A stretch of DNA of 64,000 nucleotides from Guadua angustifolia (lineage: Eukaryota > Streptophyta > Magnoliopsida > Poales > Poaceae): positions 63,646,376 through 63,710,375 of the forward strand of contig CM070510.1 of assembly GCA_036346375.1 (NCBI GenBank), given 5' to 3'. The notes beneath the pieces were generated by a model, which did no database searches, was not told the DNA's origin, and worked only from the letters and a program-made list of their open reading frames with translations. The position numbers were made by a program, and so were the translations under genes. Shown piece after piece: positions 12,275 through 22,239 of the stretch; within the stretch, counting starts at the first letter, position 1; every line of letters starts with the position of its first letter.

Positions 12275-12491
12275 GGCGGTAGTGCCGACCCTCTGGTAAC
12301 AGCTAGTCTGTCAGTGCATTAATTGCCTACAGTCGACCGTTAAACCTAAGGCTAGCAGTACCGATCCCAGATAGGTGGTAGTGCCAATCCTCTGGTAATG
12401 GCTAGTCTGTCAGTGCCTTAAATGGCTACAGTCGACCGTTGGACCTAAGGCCGGCAGTACCGGTCCTAGATGGGTGGTAGTGCTGGCCTCC
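12275..12491. repeat. 99-bp tandem repeat
   Basis: Two full units start at GGCGGTAGTGCC (12275) and GGTGGTAGTGCC (12374), with a partial third from 12473. Each contains GCTAGTCTGTCAGTGC and ACAGTCGACCGTT. Units are diverged by several substitutions. It is probably internal to a decayed transposon that I cannot name. Confidence 0.8.
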
Positions 12492-12846
12492 GTGAATTTT
12501 TTCAAGGATTTGGTAGCACCGGCTAAAACTATTGATGAGGGCTATAAATACACCCCTATATACAGCATAGAGCAACTCTTTGGTGGAAATAATTATATCA
12601 CGTCTTATGTTTATAGAACAATATAACTGTTTGTCCTTAATTAGAATAAATATCGATTAGATTGATCAACAAGTACGTGACTTGTTAATGAAATTATTTT
12701 CATATATCGATGTTATTCAATTTATCCTTGATCAGTTATTATAATATAGGACTATTATGTTTCATAGATCAGCATATATATTGATTGATGACCATGTTTC
12801 ATAAGCATAGAGATATGGAGATATCTAATCAATAATATGGACACAT

Positions 12847-13391
12847 GTTGGAGAACATGCGTTGGATAGTCCCATATGAGACACTGTAAGAATTGTTATG
12901 TATTCTTATGTGTCATTAGTTGGTCTTATACATAGTGTATGTATGATTCTTAGAGCTGAGATTATCATTGGTTTTCTAGATGTGTAATGGTTTACTTAAG
13001 GGCTGCCAAACGCTACTCTTTAACCAGGTAATTTTTGAGTTTACCATAAAAAAACATGCCGAGTTACATGAATAATCAAGATGGAATTTGTCCCTCCTAC
13101 AAAACGAAAAGATATCTCTAGGTCTCTCGAGGTAGATGGATTAAGGAAGTGCATGGTTATGCTGAATGTGATTGAGAGTCAATCCAGATAAATTAATCCG
13201 CTACGGTATAAGTGAATGAATCGAGCTGTTATAGGATGACATAACTCTCGTCTTGAGTCCGATGCTTTATAAATATTTGAGAATCGATATATACTGTTAG
13301 GGACCGCTATCGATTGGAAAGATATTTTCGAGTCGTGTTCAAATATATATGAACCTATAGGGTCACACACTTAAGGGGTTTGGAACGGTTA
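12847..13391 (+). repeat. Possible degraded LTR followed by a primer-site-like sequence
   Basis: The sequence runs from TGTTGGAGAAC to GGTTACA and is followed by ATCGGTTATCAGAGTTCGG, a decayed form of the tRNA-Met primer site. Downstream sequence to about 15340, broken by a later solo LTR, resembles the leader or internal DNA of the same element. I found no second LTR or target duplication, so the boundaries are uncertain. Confidence 0.4.
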
Positions 13392-13592
13392 CAATCGGTT
13401 ATCAGAGTTCGGATTGGATCCATTCTAATGGACCGAATTGAATATGGACTCAGATTGGGTCCAAGAGTTGGATGCCACTAAGGGCTATAAAAATGGGACA
13501 TAGGCTTAGGGTTGAAGGTAAAAGTTGTATGCAAGTGTTGCATTACCACTAAAATCCTAGCTATTATCTACCATCTCTGCCACGCGTACGGT

Positions 13593-15019
13593 TGTAGGAT
13601 CAAGGATACCGACTAGAGAGGGGGTGAATAGGAGGTTTTAAATTTTCTATACTAAAATCAAGTTTAGTCACTACTAGGCACGAATGGCAATTTTAGCACT
13701 TTTAATATCTAGCAATTTTAGTGATTACCGAATAATTTTCCTCTACTCGAATACTTTAATAACTAAACAAATATTTCACCAAGATGATCAATTAGCTAGA
13801 ATTAATACAAAAAAGTGAACAAAGCAAACCACAATTGAAGAACACACGAATTTTTATCTCGTGGTCTCGGAGACTTGCCGGTCTCCCCTACTCCATGTTG
13901 AGGTGGTTTGAACTTCTTCAAGCCGGCTCCACTCGCTTGAGCCTTCCTCGATCACTCGTAGTAGCTCTTCCCTGCTCCGGGTAGGCGAGCTCCTTGCCTT
14001 CACAACGGTTCGAGCCTTCACACAAGCTTCTTGTGAAGATCACCGAAACTTCACGCCTCCAAGCCGTCTAGGAGGCGGTAACCTCCAAGAGTAATGAGTA
14101 TTGACGCTTGCTTGAAGTCGAATTTGAGTGTCTAAGCCTCAATCACTTAATGCTCCACTCAATTTTTCCCTTAGCACTTTTAATGTGTGAATTTCAAGCT
14201 CAAAGAGTGTGGGAAACTAACAAGGGCTCAAGTGTATTCAATGAGGTCCAAGAAGTGCCCTTGAATGCAGGTGAGGGAGTATTTATAACCCTCACCAACC
14301 AAATGTAGCCGTTGCTTAAAAGTGGCTCAAAATCGTGCTGAGAGGGCGGTATTACCGCACCCATGGCCGGTACTACCGCACCTCTATGACCAACGGTCAC
14401 TGGCGGGCAATTAATCCTGGTCAGTGACCAACGGTCACTAGGCCGGTGCTACCGCAGAGGGTGCGGTACAACCGCTCGCCGGTCATACCGCACACACTTG
14501 CGGTCATACCGCACGTTGAGAGCGAGAAAGCACCCGTTCTGGAAAAAACACACCGCGAGGGGGTGCGGTAGCACCTCAGGCCGGTGCTACCACAAGACCA
14601 AGCGGTCATACCGCATGTGAGGGATACGAATGCAATTTTAATCTCTTTTTAATTTCATTTTTCAACCATTAACCCTTGAGATGTCTAATATAATGTGATT
14701 TGAGCCTTGACACCTTTTCTCGACATCAAACTTGTGACAATGACCCCTCTTAATAGTACGGCACCTATTCTAATAATTCGATCTTTTCTCTTCAACCACC
14801 GAGATCGACAAAACTATGAAAAGGTCCTTATACTTCATACCTGGGTCATTTAGCCTTACTGCATTGATCTTCTATTTTTGCGTCGATGTTCTCTTGTCCA
14901 TTTTGCTTTGAGCCAACCTGTACTCATACACACTCAATAAAAGGACGTTAGCACTTTAAAACTCTATTGTTATCAATTACCAAAACCTAACCGAAATTTT
15001 GGGGGCCTAGATGCTTTCA
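13593..15019 (+). mobile_element. Solo LTR of a SIRE/Maximus-like Copia element
   Basis: A 1427-bp unit begins TGTAGGATCAAGG and ends CCTAGATGCTTTCA. It is flanked by a perfect 5-bp duplication ACGGT (13588-13592 and 15020-15024). The start with GACTAGAG..GGGTGAATAGG and the end with GGGGGCCTAGATGCTT are typical of large grass Copia LTRs. No internal domain remains, so it arose by LTR-LTR recombination. Its middle (14330-14610) is rich in repeated CGGTACTACCGC/GGTCATACCGCA motifs. Confidence 0.9.
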
Positions 15020-15349
15020 ACGGTGCTAGCACTCAACCCCAGACATGTGGATACCAATAGATGCACTACTCTATTATGGTACTATTCGAGGATGATTGTT
15101 TGGACCGATCAAGGAGCTGATTGGACTAATCCAGAAGTCAAAGAATCAATTTGCTGCACGGCTACCGCTCGAACCGATCACACTATTTGACGACCATACC
15201 AGGGCATGCAACGTTGATCTACTTTAACATCTTCTTCCGCTGCACTGCGCGTCTAGTGGTAACGATCTATAATTCATGATCATTTACTTGCATGGCCTCT
15301 TGGGATCTATAGATTTTTTAATTTACGCTAGTGTAGCCTACCGTAACCC

Positions 15350-15498
15350 TTCATGACTTTGTCCCTACATAGTACCTCGAAGTGCAATTCTCTCGTCCCC
15401 ATCTTAAATGCTCTGTGCATCTCTCCCTTTTTTGTTTTATCTTCTATGTATGCATTGATCATATCTGAGTACTTTATGGTAGGATTATTCATAGCAAC
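15350..15498 (-). pseudogene. C-terminal piece of a MULE transposase, cut off by a gypsy insertion
   Basis: The - strand reads through with NNPTIKYSDMINAYIEDK and similar, continuing the frame that ends at 22240 on the far side of the gypsy element. Joining the two sides at the GCAAC target site restores one MULE-like reading. See 22240-24110 for the rest. Confidence 0.6.
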
Positions 15499-16441
15499 TG
15501 TCGGCGTATTCCGCCTGACAGACCCGAAATCTACAGACCGGGTTTGGTTCGATAGGAGGGCGTCTTCGCAGTTGGCTAACCCTAGAGGGTGAAAACCCTA
15601 GAGACTCCCACACGAAGGATTCCGGCGTCTATGGACTAGGGATAACACAGAGATTTTACCCAGGTTCAGGCCCACTTTGCCTTGGGTAATAGCCTTACTT
15701 TCTGCTAGATTATTTAAAGAGTGTTTGAAACTAGTACAGTACAGAGCTTTCGGGTTACAAGTTCTTCCTTAAGCTCTACTGCAGAACTCTTGATCCTTCG
15801 ACCCCTCTTCCCCATGCACTAGAGGGCCCTTATATAGGCCAGGCCAACTAGAGTAGGTACAAGGGGGTCATCATGCTGATCTTCATACATTTATTACCCC
15901 TTCCTGTGCTATCCCGTTCCTCCAGCCTCATTAAATGCCGACGCATGGCTTCGCCCGGTCCGCCTGGTATGTGACCCCTTTTTGACGGGTAGGTGAGAGG
16001 CGTCAGAGGAATGGGCTTGTAGCAAAAATCCTCGCAGTTGATAGGTCTGACACCGCAGGCCTGCCACCTAGAACGGTACAATAGGGGAAGGAGACTTCGA
16101 GGTGAAGCCACCCTGCACCACCTTTTTGCCTTGCGGCGGGGCGAGCAAGGCGTCCTCGCCCACCTGCTCGCCGGACGCCACGTGGACCCAAGACTGGTGG
16201 CGGGCGTGCTTTCGCCGCCCGTCCGCCAGTCTCCATGTGGTGGCGCCGGCGGCGAGGTGTCTCGCCAGTCGGGCGCCACGTGGGCCAAGACTGCCGACGC
16301 GGCGTGCTTTTCGCCCGCCAGCCGCCACGTGGACGGGAGAGCGGCGAGGCGCGCCTCGCCCCACTGCCGCCGGGCGCCACGTGGGCCGGCCGGCACTGCC
16401 GACGCGTGCTTGCCCGCCCGTTCCGCTAGGCCGCCACGTGG
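15499..16441 (-). repeat. 3' LTR of the first Tat element, truncated inner end
   Basis: Starts TGTCGGCGTATTCC on the + strand and matches 21047-22199 closely, but stops at GCCACGTGGAATG. The last ~45 bases of the LTR (containing GAGGGTACCCC and ending GCTAACA) and the polypurine tract are missing. The - strand TATA (GGCCTATATAAGGG) is at 15831-15836. G-boxes (CACGTG) start at 16179, 16277, 16326, 16378 and 16435. Confidence 0.9.
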
Positions 16442-16771
16442 AATGAAGAAGGCCAAGAAGATCTCCGGCGAGAAGAGGTCAACCTTCTGGAGGAGGTGCG
16501 TGATCGGGCCGCCCTTCGCGCCGCCCGGTATCAACAAAGCCTCAGGCGATACCATGCCACCCGGGTCTCTGAGAGAACACTGGCTGTGGGCGACCTGGTC
16601 TTGCGCAGGATTCAGACGCATGCCGGGTTGCACAAGTTGTCTCCCCGATGGGAGGGCCCCTTCAAGGTGGTCTCGGTATCTCAACTCGGGGCGGTCCGGT
16701 TGGCCACTGAGGATGGTGAAGAATTGGCGAATTCCTACAACATAGAGTTGTTGCGGAAGTTCTATCCTTGA
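16442..16771 (+). pseudogene. Integrase C-terminus of a Tat element, inverted relative to gag
   Basis: The + strand reads DLRREEVNLLEEVRDRAAL-like sequence, then the integrase tail DLVLRRIQTHAGLHKLSP, RWEGPFKVV and SYNIELLRKFYP to a stop at 16769-16771. The same domain is on the - strand in the 58408 element (61646-61047). The frame is intact but has no start and no catalytic core. Confidence 0.9.
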
Positions 16772-17479
16772 AGGAATTGTAAGTACCAAAGACTTCATAC
16801 TGGTCACCATGAGGTAAGTCTCTCCCCGGCCGATGGTGACTCTTGGCGGTTAGTAAAGTTGTTGCCTAGAAGGCTTTTGCTTTACCATTGTTGTCCCTTT
16901 CTGTGCCCTTAGCGGTAATCTTTTCGCATGGATATCGCTGGTCCCGTATGTTTGCTAATTCCTTGGTGATCCATGGAGACACTCGGCGCCTGTGTCCGAC
17001 AAGGACGGGTGACCAGGGGGCGGGCTAGGCGCGGTGCTCAAACGCGGCTTGCACGCCTCAAAGTTAACTCTCAAGCACCGCCGTCGTCACCCATGAGCAT
17101 CGTTAGCCTAGTACCCCTCCTGGGAGTCCGCTGCTTTGACACACAACACTGTAGTTCGACCCCCGAAAGGATCACAAGGGTTTAGAAATCGAAAAAGGCG
17201 GGGCAGGGCTTATTCCATGCGGGGGCTTACATAATTTGACCTTACCTTGCATATGCACTGCGTAAAGCCTACTAGGGGTGGCAATCAAACCCGCGGGTTC
17301 GGGTACCCGCGGGTCCTGCACCCGTCGGGTTCGGATTCGGGTCCAATTTTTTACCCGTGGGTATGTCGGGTCGGGTACCCGAATTGATTCGGGTCGGGTT
17401 CGGATTTATGAAATCGCCCACGGGTACCCGTCGGGTACCCGAAATTTCCTAATCGGGCCAATTGGCTGAGTCACCAGAG

Positions 17480-17815
17480 TCAGAGTGTTGCCCTAGACCC
17501 TGGTTCCAATCCCCATTTCCTTCGGCGGCTAGGCTTCTCCGGTTCTCCCCAGATCCAAGTCCCTTCGGCGGATAAGCGCAAATCCGAGCTGCTCGCCGCC
17601 GAGGTGGAAGCCATACGCCAGGTGAAGCTCAAGCTTGAGAAGGAGATCGAGGACTTGAAGGCTTCCGCCGCCGCCGCCATCCTTGAGGAGAGGAGGCTGC
17701 TCTGGCGGCCGAGGCGCCGGCGAAGCCGAGGTCGCGTGGCGGGGGTTGGCGGCGCTTGACTGGGCGCGCCGCCACGCCTGCTTTCAGGTCTGGTCTACCT
17801 CCGCCTCAAGAGGTA
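17480..17815 (+). pseudogene. Possible host gene fragment inside the hAT element
   Basis: GC-rich block in an otherwise AT-rich element. The + strand frame reads RKSELLAAEVEAIRQVKLKL and EKEIEDLKASAAAAILEERR, a charged coiled-coil-like helix (about 17577-17695). It breaks by frameshift in the Arg-rich stretch and ends at CAAGAG/GTAATT (17809-17816), which looks like a splice donor. This resembles first-exon capture by a Pack-type transposon. I do not recognise the parent gene. Confidence 0.45.
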
Positions 17816-18113
17816 ATTTGGTGCTCGATGCGCATGAAGTTTTGCTCATTGCTTTCTGACTTATGGAAGATTTGATGAGTTTTTTGCGGTGATCTTTGGC
17901 AAGATCTTGAGCGAGAGTAATGTGATTTCTATGAGCTAGTCGCTTGATAGCCTCAATAACATATGGATCTCGAGACTGGTTATGTTTAAATCCATGCTTT
18001 TCCTTTATAATTCTCGTGCTATTTACATTGCATGATTTTTATGGTAGGTCGATAATCGAATGGTAGCGGTAAGTTGTGATAGATGATCACTTGGAATGCT
18101 TTGTCATTGCTGA

Positions 18114-18410
18114 TTGGATTGATTATTTTCTACTAGTGTGTGTTTTGTGGATATGAAAGTGGCAATACTGCTGTTGTGTGATGAATGTGTGATGAATGTG
18201 AAGCTGCTGTAGTAGAAATGGGCACTCTGAACTTGAGGTCTCTGTTGTTGCTATTGTTGTGTTGCTGCTGTTGTAGAAATTCTTTGATGTTCATTTCAAA
18301 TTCTGCTGTTGTGTGATGGAATTTGACTACCCATTCATTTCATTTTGGATTGATTATTTTCTACTAGTGTGTGTTTTGTGGATATGAAAGTGGCAATACT
18401 GCTGTTGTGT
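18114..18410. repeat. 66-bp perfect direct repeat inside the hAT element
   Basis: Copies 18114-18179 and 18345-18410 are identical (TTGGATTGATTATTTTC to CTGCTGTTGTGT), separated by 165 bp of GCTGTTGTTG-rich DNA. Confidence 0.9.
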
Positions 18411-18916
18411 AAACTACTTTGCCGGATGGTATTTGTTTGTCCAGATTAGTGGAGAAGTTCAGTTCGACCTCTGCCAGTCTGCCTCTTTGAGTCTTTTGTG
18501 AAGTGATTTTTGTCGGGTTTCGGGTACCCATCGGGTTTCGGGTATCCGTCGGGTTCGGATTCGGGTAAAGATTTCTACCCGAAAGGTCATTCGTTTGGCC
18601 TGCATTATTCGATTGGGTTTTTTTGGTCGGGTTTTGTAAAACCCGTGACCAATTCCGTTGCCATCCCTAAAGCCTACTCATCCTGTTAGTATCCATGTAC
18701 GCACGCAGGCCAAACATGAGGGCGCCGACCTACTTTGTGAAGGCCCCAAGCCTTTCCGTGGTCACCCAGGTGCTTGGAGGCTGATCGCCCCAAGCCTCGC
18801 CGTGGTCGCCCAGGTGCTTGGGGGCTGGTCGCCAGGAGCTTGAGGCTGGTTGCCCAGATGCTTGGGGGCTGATCGCCCAGCGGCGCATGATCAAGATAAG
18901 TGCTTCGTGTCGCTAA

Positions 18917-19146
18917 GCCCCGAAGAAGGGCAAAGCCGGGCGCAGATCCTGCTGCGGGATCTGGAGCGCCAGGAATGCCGAAGAGGACAGGAGGTTGATG
19001 GAACTCCCTCCGTCCACTAGCCCGCTCCCTAGCCGCACATTCCGAATGGTGGGCGACACCACGACCGGGAGATGCCCCAGGCCGGTGGCGCCCTCAGGGT
19101 GGTCGGCCTGACTGAAAGTGAGGGTCTGCTCCAACCATTTCAGCAT
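18917..19146 (-). pseudogene. Gypsy aspartic protease fragment
   Basis: The - strand reads LTFSQADHPEGATGLGHLP, then the protease active-site region GLVDGGSSINLLSS, then LRPALPFFG, after which homology stops at about 18917. This is the right-hand breakpoint of the inverted segment. The catalytic triplet is DGG rather than DTG or DSG, as is common in this Tat group. It overlaps the end of gag. Confidence 0.75.
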
Positions 19147-20851
19147 CCGACCCGCCCCTGAGCTCGACGTTGTGGCGCACTTCCCTCTTCAGCCGTTTAT
19201 AGGCGGCGTTGGAGGAGAAGGTGGACGAACCACCATGGATGTAAGCCACAGCGTGATCAGCCTGCTGGAAGGCCAGCGGGGCAGGATCTTCGTCTTGATC
19301 ATCGTCGGGGCGGCGTTCCTTGAGCCGCTTATCCACCATTTTACCCACGACCCGACAGCTGTCCAAATCAGGAGTATTGGTCCGATGGATTGGGCAATAG
19401 AGCTCGCCCTCTTTTTGTTCGTGGCGGTCATTCCCACAACCGCGGTGGTCATCGCGCCGATCACAGCGATCATTACGCCGGTCACAACGGTCATCACGCC
19501 GCTCACGGCGGTCGTCGCGCCGGTCGCGGCGGTTGCGCTTCCATGGCGCGGGGTCCTCGTCGTCGCGCTCGGCGGCCAAGACCCGCCTGATCTCTCCTGC
19601 CTCGCGCTTCCGCGCCTTCTTGCTTGTATGGCCAGAACCCTTCGAGGTCCCGGCTTCGTCCTTGCCTTGGCCACCCTTGGTACCAGGTGCTGGCACCCTT
19701 GCCTCCGTGGCTCGCGCACACTTATGTGCGAGGGAGAAGAGCTCGGAGGTGGTGCCGATGGTACGGGTGGCCATCTTCTCCTTCATCTTGCGGTCGCGTA
19801 TGCCTCTTCGGAAGGCGATGACGACCGATTGCTCTGAGATGTGGGGGATCGTGTTGCGGCAGTGGCAAAACCGCCGAATGAAGTCGCGCAGCGACTCCCC
19901 CTTTTCCTGCTCCAGAGCGTGGAGGTCGTCCTCCACGCCCGGCTGTGTGAACGAACCTTGGAAGTTGGCGACGAAGAGGTCGCACAACTCCCCCCACGAG
20001 TGCACCGACCCTCGAGGGAGGTTTAACAGCCAAGAACGGGCAGAGACCGTCAAGGCCGTCAAGAGGTAGTTGGCCATGATCTTTTCAGACCCGCCAGCCG
20101 CTCGCACCACCGTAGTATATATCTGGAGGAACTCCTCCGGGTTGGTGGTGCTGTCATACTTTTCTATGGACGCCTGGCGAAACTCAATAAACACGTCACG
20201 CGCGCAGCACGCCGGAGAAAAACGGCACCCAACACCATAGAGGGAGCCCAGCCGCTCATCGGGGGCCCGGTCCGGAGACCGTTCCCGGGAGCGCGGGGCC
20301 TAGCTCCCTATAGAGTTGGAGGAGTGAACCTCCTCCTTGGTCCGAAAGTGAGAGCCATGGGAGGGGCTCTCACCGTCAGATGCTATTTGCTTCCCGCGGC
20401 CACGCTCCGGGGCCGGGTGGCGCGGCAGGCGACCACGGAGGTCGTCACCGCGCCGGCTGCGGCTAGCATCCAAATGAGACCGAAGGTCCCCACGGTCCCT
20501 CGCGGAACCGGGACCAGCGCTGCGCGCGCCCTTCCTTCGACTCCGGCCCGCTTGGCCAGAGCCTTTTTCGTTAGGGCGGCTGGACGCCTGAGTGCGTTCT
20601 GCATGCGCCCCAGGCGACAGGGTACCAACGGTACCTGGCCGGTCGGGGAGCCCTACCCGAAGTTGGGCCGCATCCACGAGACCGGCGATGCTCTGCAGCC
20701 ACGGAGTGGCCGGGGAGTCTCCCGCGAGCTCCACTGGAGGGTGATCCAAGAGGAGACGAACTGCATGTAGATTCTGGGCAGGAGTGGCTGCCTCCATAGC
20801 CAGCCGGCGTCGCATAGGGTGCTCCGCCGCTAACGGAAGCCACGCCGCCAC
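19094..20851 (-). pseudogene. Tat-element gag remnant
   Basis: The C-terminal frame 20194-19094 encodes a retrotransposon Gag core (FIEFRQASIEKYDSTTNPEE, SWLLNLPRGSVHSWGELC, LHALEQEKGESLRDFIRRF) followed by an Asp/Arg-rich region with many RRDDR units. The N-terminal part (20851-20300) lies in another frame with a stop at 20300. Gag would package element RNA. It is broken by at least one shift and stop between the two halves. Confidence 0.8.
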
Positions 20852-21027
20852 CTGCAGGGCGGGTGAGACAATCGCCGACCGAGCGAGATCGGGGACGCGC
20901 CCTGAGCGCCGCTCGCCCCCGCCGCTCCTTGATGCTGAGAACCCGCCATCTCCAGATGCACAGGCCTACTTCCAAACCACGGACACCGAAGTCCGCCGGG
21001 GAGTTAGCCGGAAAAACCAACCACTAG

Positions 21028-21046
21028 CCCCCCTACGTGGCGCACC
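21028..21046 (-). other. Primer-binding-site region of the first Tat element
   Basis: Directly inside the 5' LTR the - strand reads GGTGCGCCACGTAGGGGGG, the usual first bases after the LTR in this group of grass gypsy elements. This fixes element orientation independently of gag. Confidence 0.65.
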
Positions 21047-22239
21047 TGTTGGCAGTATTCCTTTGACAGTCCGAAATCTGAGACCGGGTTTGGTTCGATA
21101 GGAGGGCGTCTTCGCAGTTGGCTAACCTTAGAGGGTGAAAACTCTAGAGACTCCCACACGAAGGATTTCGGCGTCTATGGACTAGGGATGACATAGAGAT
21201 TTTACCCAGGTTCAGGCCCCCTTTGCCTTGGGTAATAGCCTTACTTCCTGCTACATTGTTTAAAGAATGTTTGAAACTAGTACAGTACAGAGCTTTCGGG
21301 TTACAAGTTCTTCCTTAGGCTCTACTGCAGAACTCTTGATCCTTCGACCCCTCTTCCCCATGCACTAGAGGGCTCTTATATAGGCCAGGCCAACCAGAGT
21401 AGGTACAAGGGGGGTCATCATGCTGATCTTCATACATTTATTACCCCTTCCCGTGTTGTCCCGTTCCTCCAGCCTCATTAAATGCCGACGCATGGCTTCG
21501 CCCGGTCCGCCCGGTATGTGACCCCTTTTGATGGGTAGGTGAGGCGTCGAGAATGGGCTTGTAATGTAATCCTCGCGATTGATAGGTTTGACACCACAGA
21601 CTGCCGCTCGAAGCAGACGATAGGGAAGGAGACTTCGAGGTGAAGCCACCCTGCACCACCTTTTTGCCTTGCGGCGGGGCGAGCAAGGCGTCCTCGCCAC
21701 CTACTTGCCGGACGCCACGTGGGACGGCACTGCGGCGGGCATGCTCGCCGCCGCCCGCCAAAGCCGCCACGTGGATCGGGCGCCAAGGCGAAAGGCGTCT
21801 CGCCCCACTTTCGCCGGGCGCCACGTGGGCCGGCACTGCCCGGCGGGCTTTCGCCGCCGTTCGCTGATCGCCCGTGGATCGGGCGCCGCGGAAGCAGGCG
21901 TCATCGCCACTGCTCGCCGGCGCCACGTGCGCCGGCAAGGCTGCGGGCGGGCGTGCTTCGCCCATCGCCAGCCGCCACGTGGATCGGGCGCCGCGGCAGG
22001 CGCTCGCCACTGCCACCGGGCGCCACGTGGATCGCACGGCCGGGGCGGCTTTCGCCGCCCGTTCCGCCGAAGCCGCCACGTGGATCGGCGCCGGCGGCAG
22101 GCGCCTCGCCACTGCCACCGGGCACCACGTGGACCGGCGCCTGGCCGGCGGGGCGTGCTCGCCCGCCCGTTCCACCAGGCCGCCACGTGGAATGGCTTTG
22201 TGCGTCGGAGAGGGTACCCCAGCGCGAAGTACGCTAACA
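21047..22239 (-). repeat. 5' LTR of the first Tat element
   Basis: 1193 bp, full length: on the - strand it starts TGTTAGCGTACTTCG. Nine G-boxes (CACGTG at 21716, 21768, 21822, 21924, 21976, 22024, 22077, 22126, 22184) lie in units near 52 bp, upstream of a - strand TATA at 21377-21382. The left LTR has fewer units, so the array differs between LTRs. Confidence 0.92.

Larger units (their letters stand above)
17273..18669. mobile_element. Non-autonomous hAT element with 8-bp target duplication
   Basis: 1397 bp with 12-bp terminal inverted repeats TAGGGGTGGCAA / TTGCCATCCCTA (one mismatch) and a perfect 8-bp duplication AAGCCTAC (17265-17272 and 18670-18677). GGGTACCCG-type subterminal motifs crowd both ends. 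No transposase is present. A GC-rich coding-like block lies at 17480-17815 and a perfect 66-bp direct repeat lies at 18114-18179 and 18345-18410. Confidence 0.92.
16772..18915 (+). other. Inverted 3'UTR of the Tat element with minisatellite
   Basis: Untranslated region after integrase, interrupted by the hAT element. The part at 18730-18885 consists of diverged 35-50 bp units such as GTGGTCGCCCAGGTGCTTGGGGGCTG. Related units occur at 60365-60545 on the opposite strand, as expected if this segment is inverted. Confidence 0.75.
15499..22239 (-). mobile_element. Tat-lineage Ty3/gypsy element, internally deleted and partly inverted
   Basis: LTRs lie at 15499-16441 and 21047-22239, flanked by a perfect target duplication GCAAC (15494-15498 and 22240-22244). 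LTR TATA, primer site, gag and protease all point to the - strand. Between protease (18917) and the left LTR, the expected RT, RNase H and integrase core are missing. What is there, the integrase tail and 3'UTR (16442-18915), lies on the + strand. A hAT element (17273-18669) sits in that segment. The second Tat element at 58408 has the normal arrangement and serves as the comparison. It cannot move by itself. Confidence 0.9.

Noticed and set aside
16038..16745. Long + strand open frame of 235 codons
   Set aside because: It runs through the LTR G-box repeats and integrase in a wrong frame. The Arg/Pro/Ala-rich product is a by-product of GC-rich tandem repeats.
19118..19837. + strand open frame of 239 codons
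   Set aside because: It is the antisense shadow of the Arg/Asp-rich gag region.
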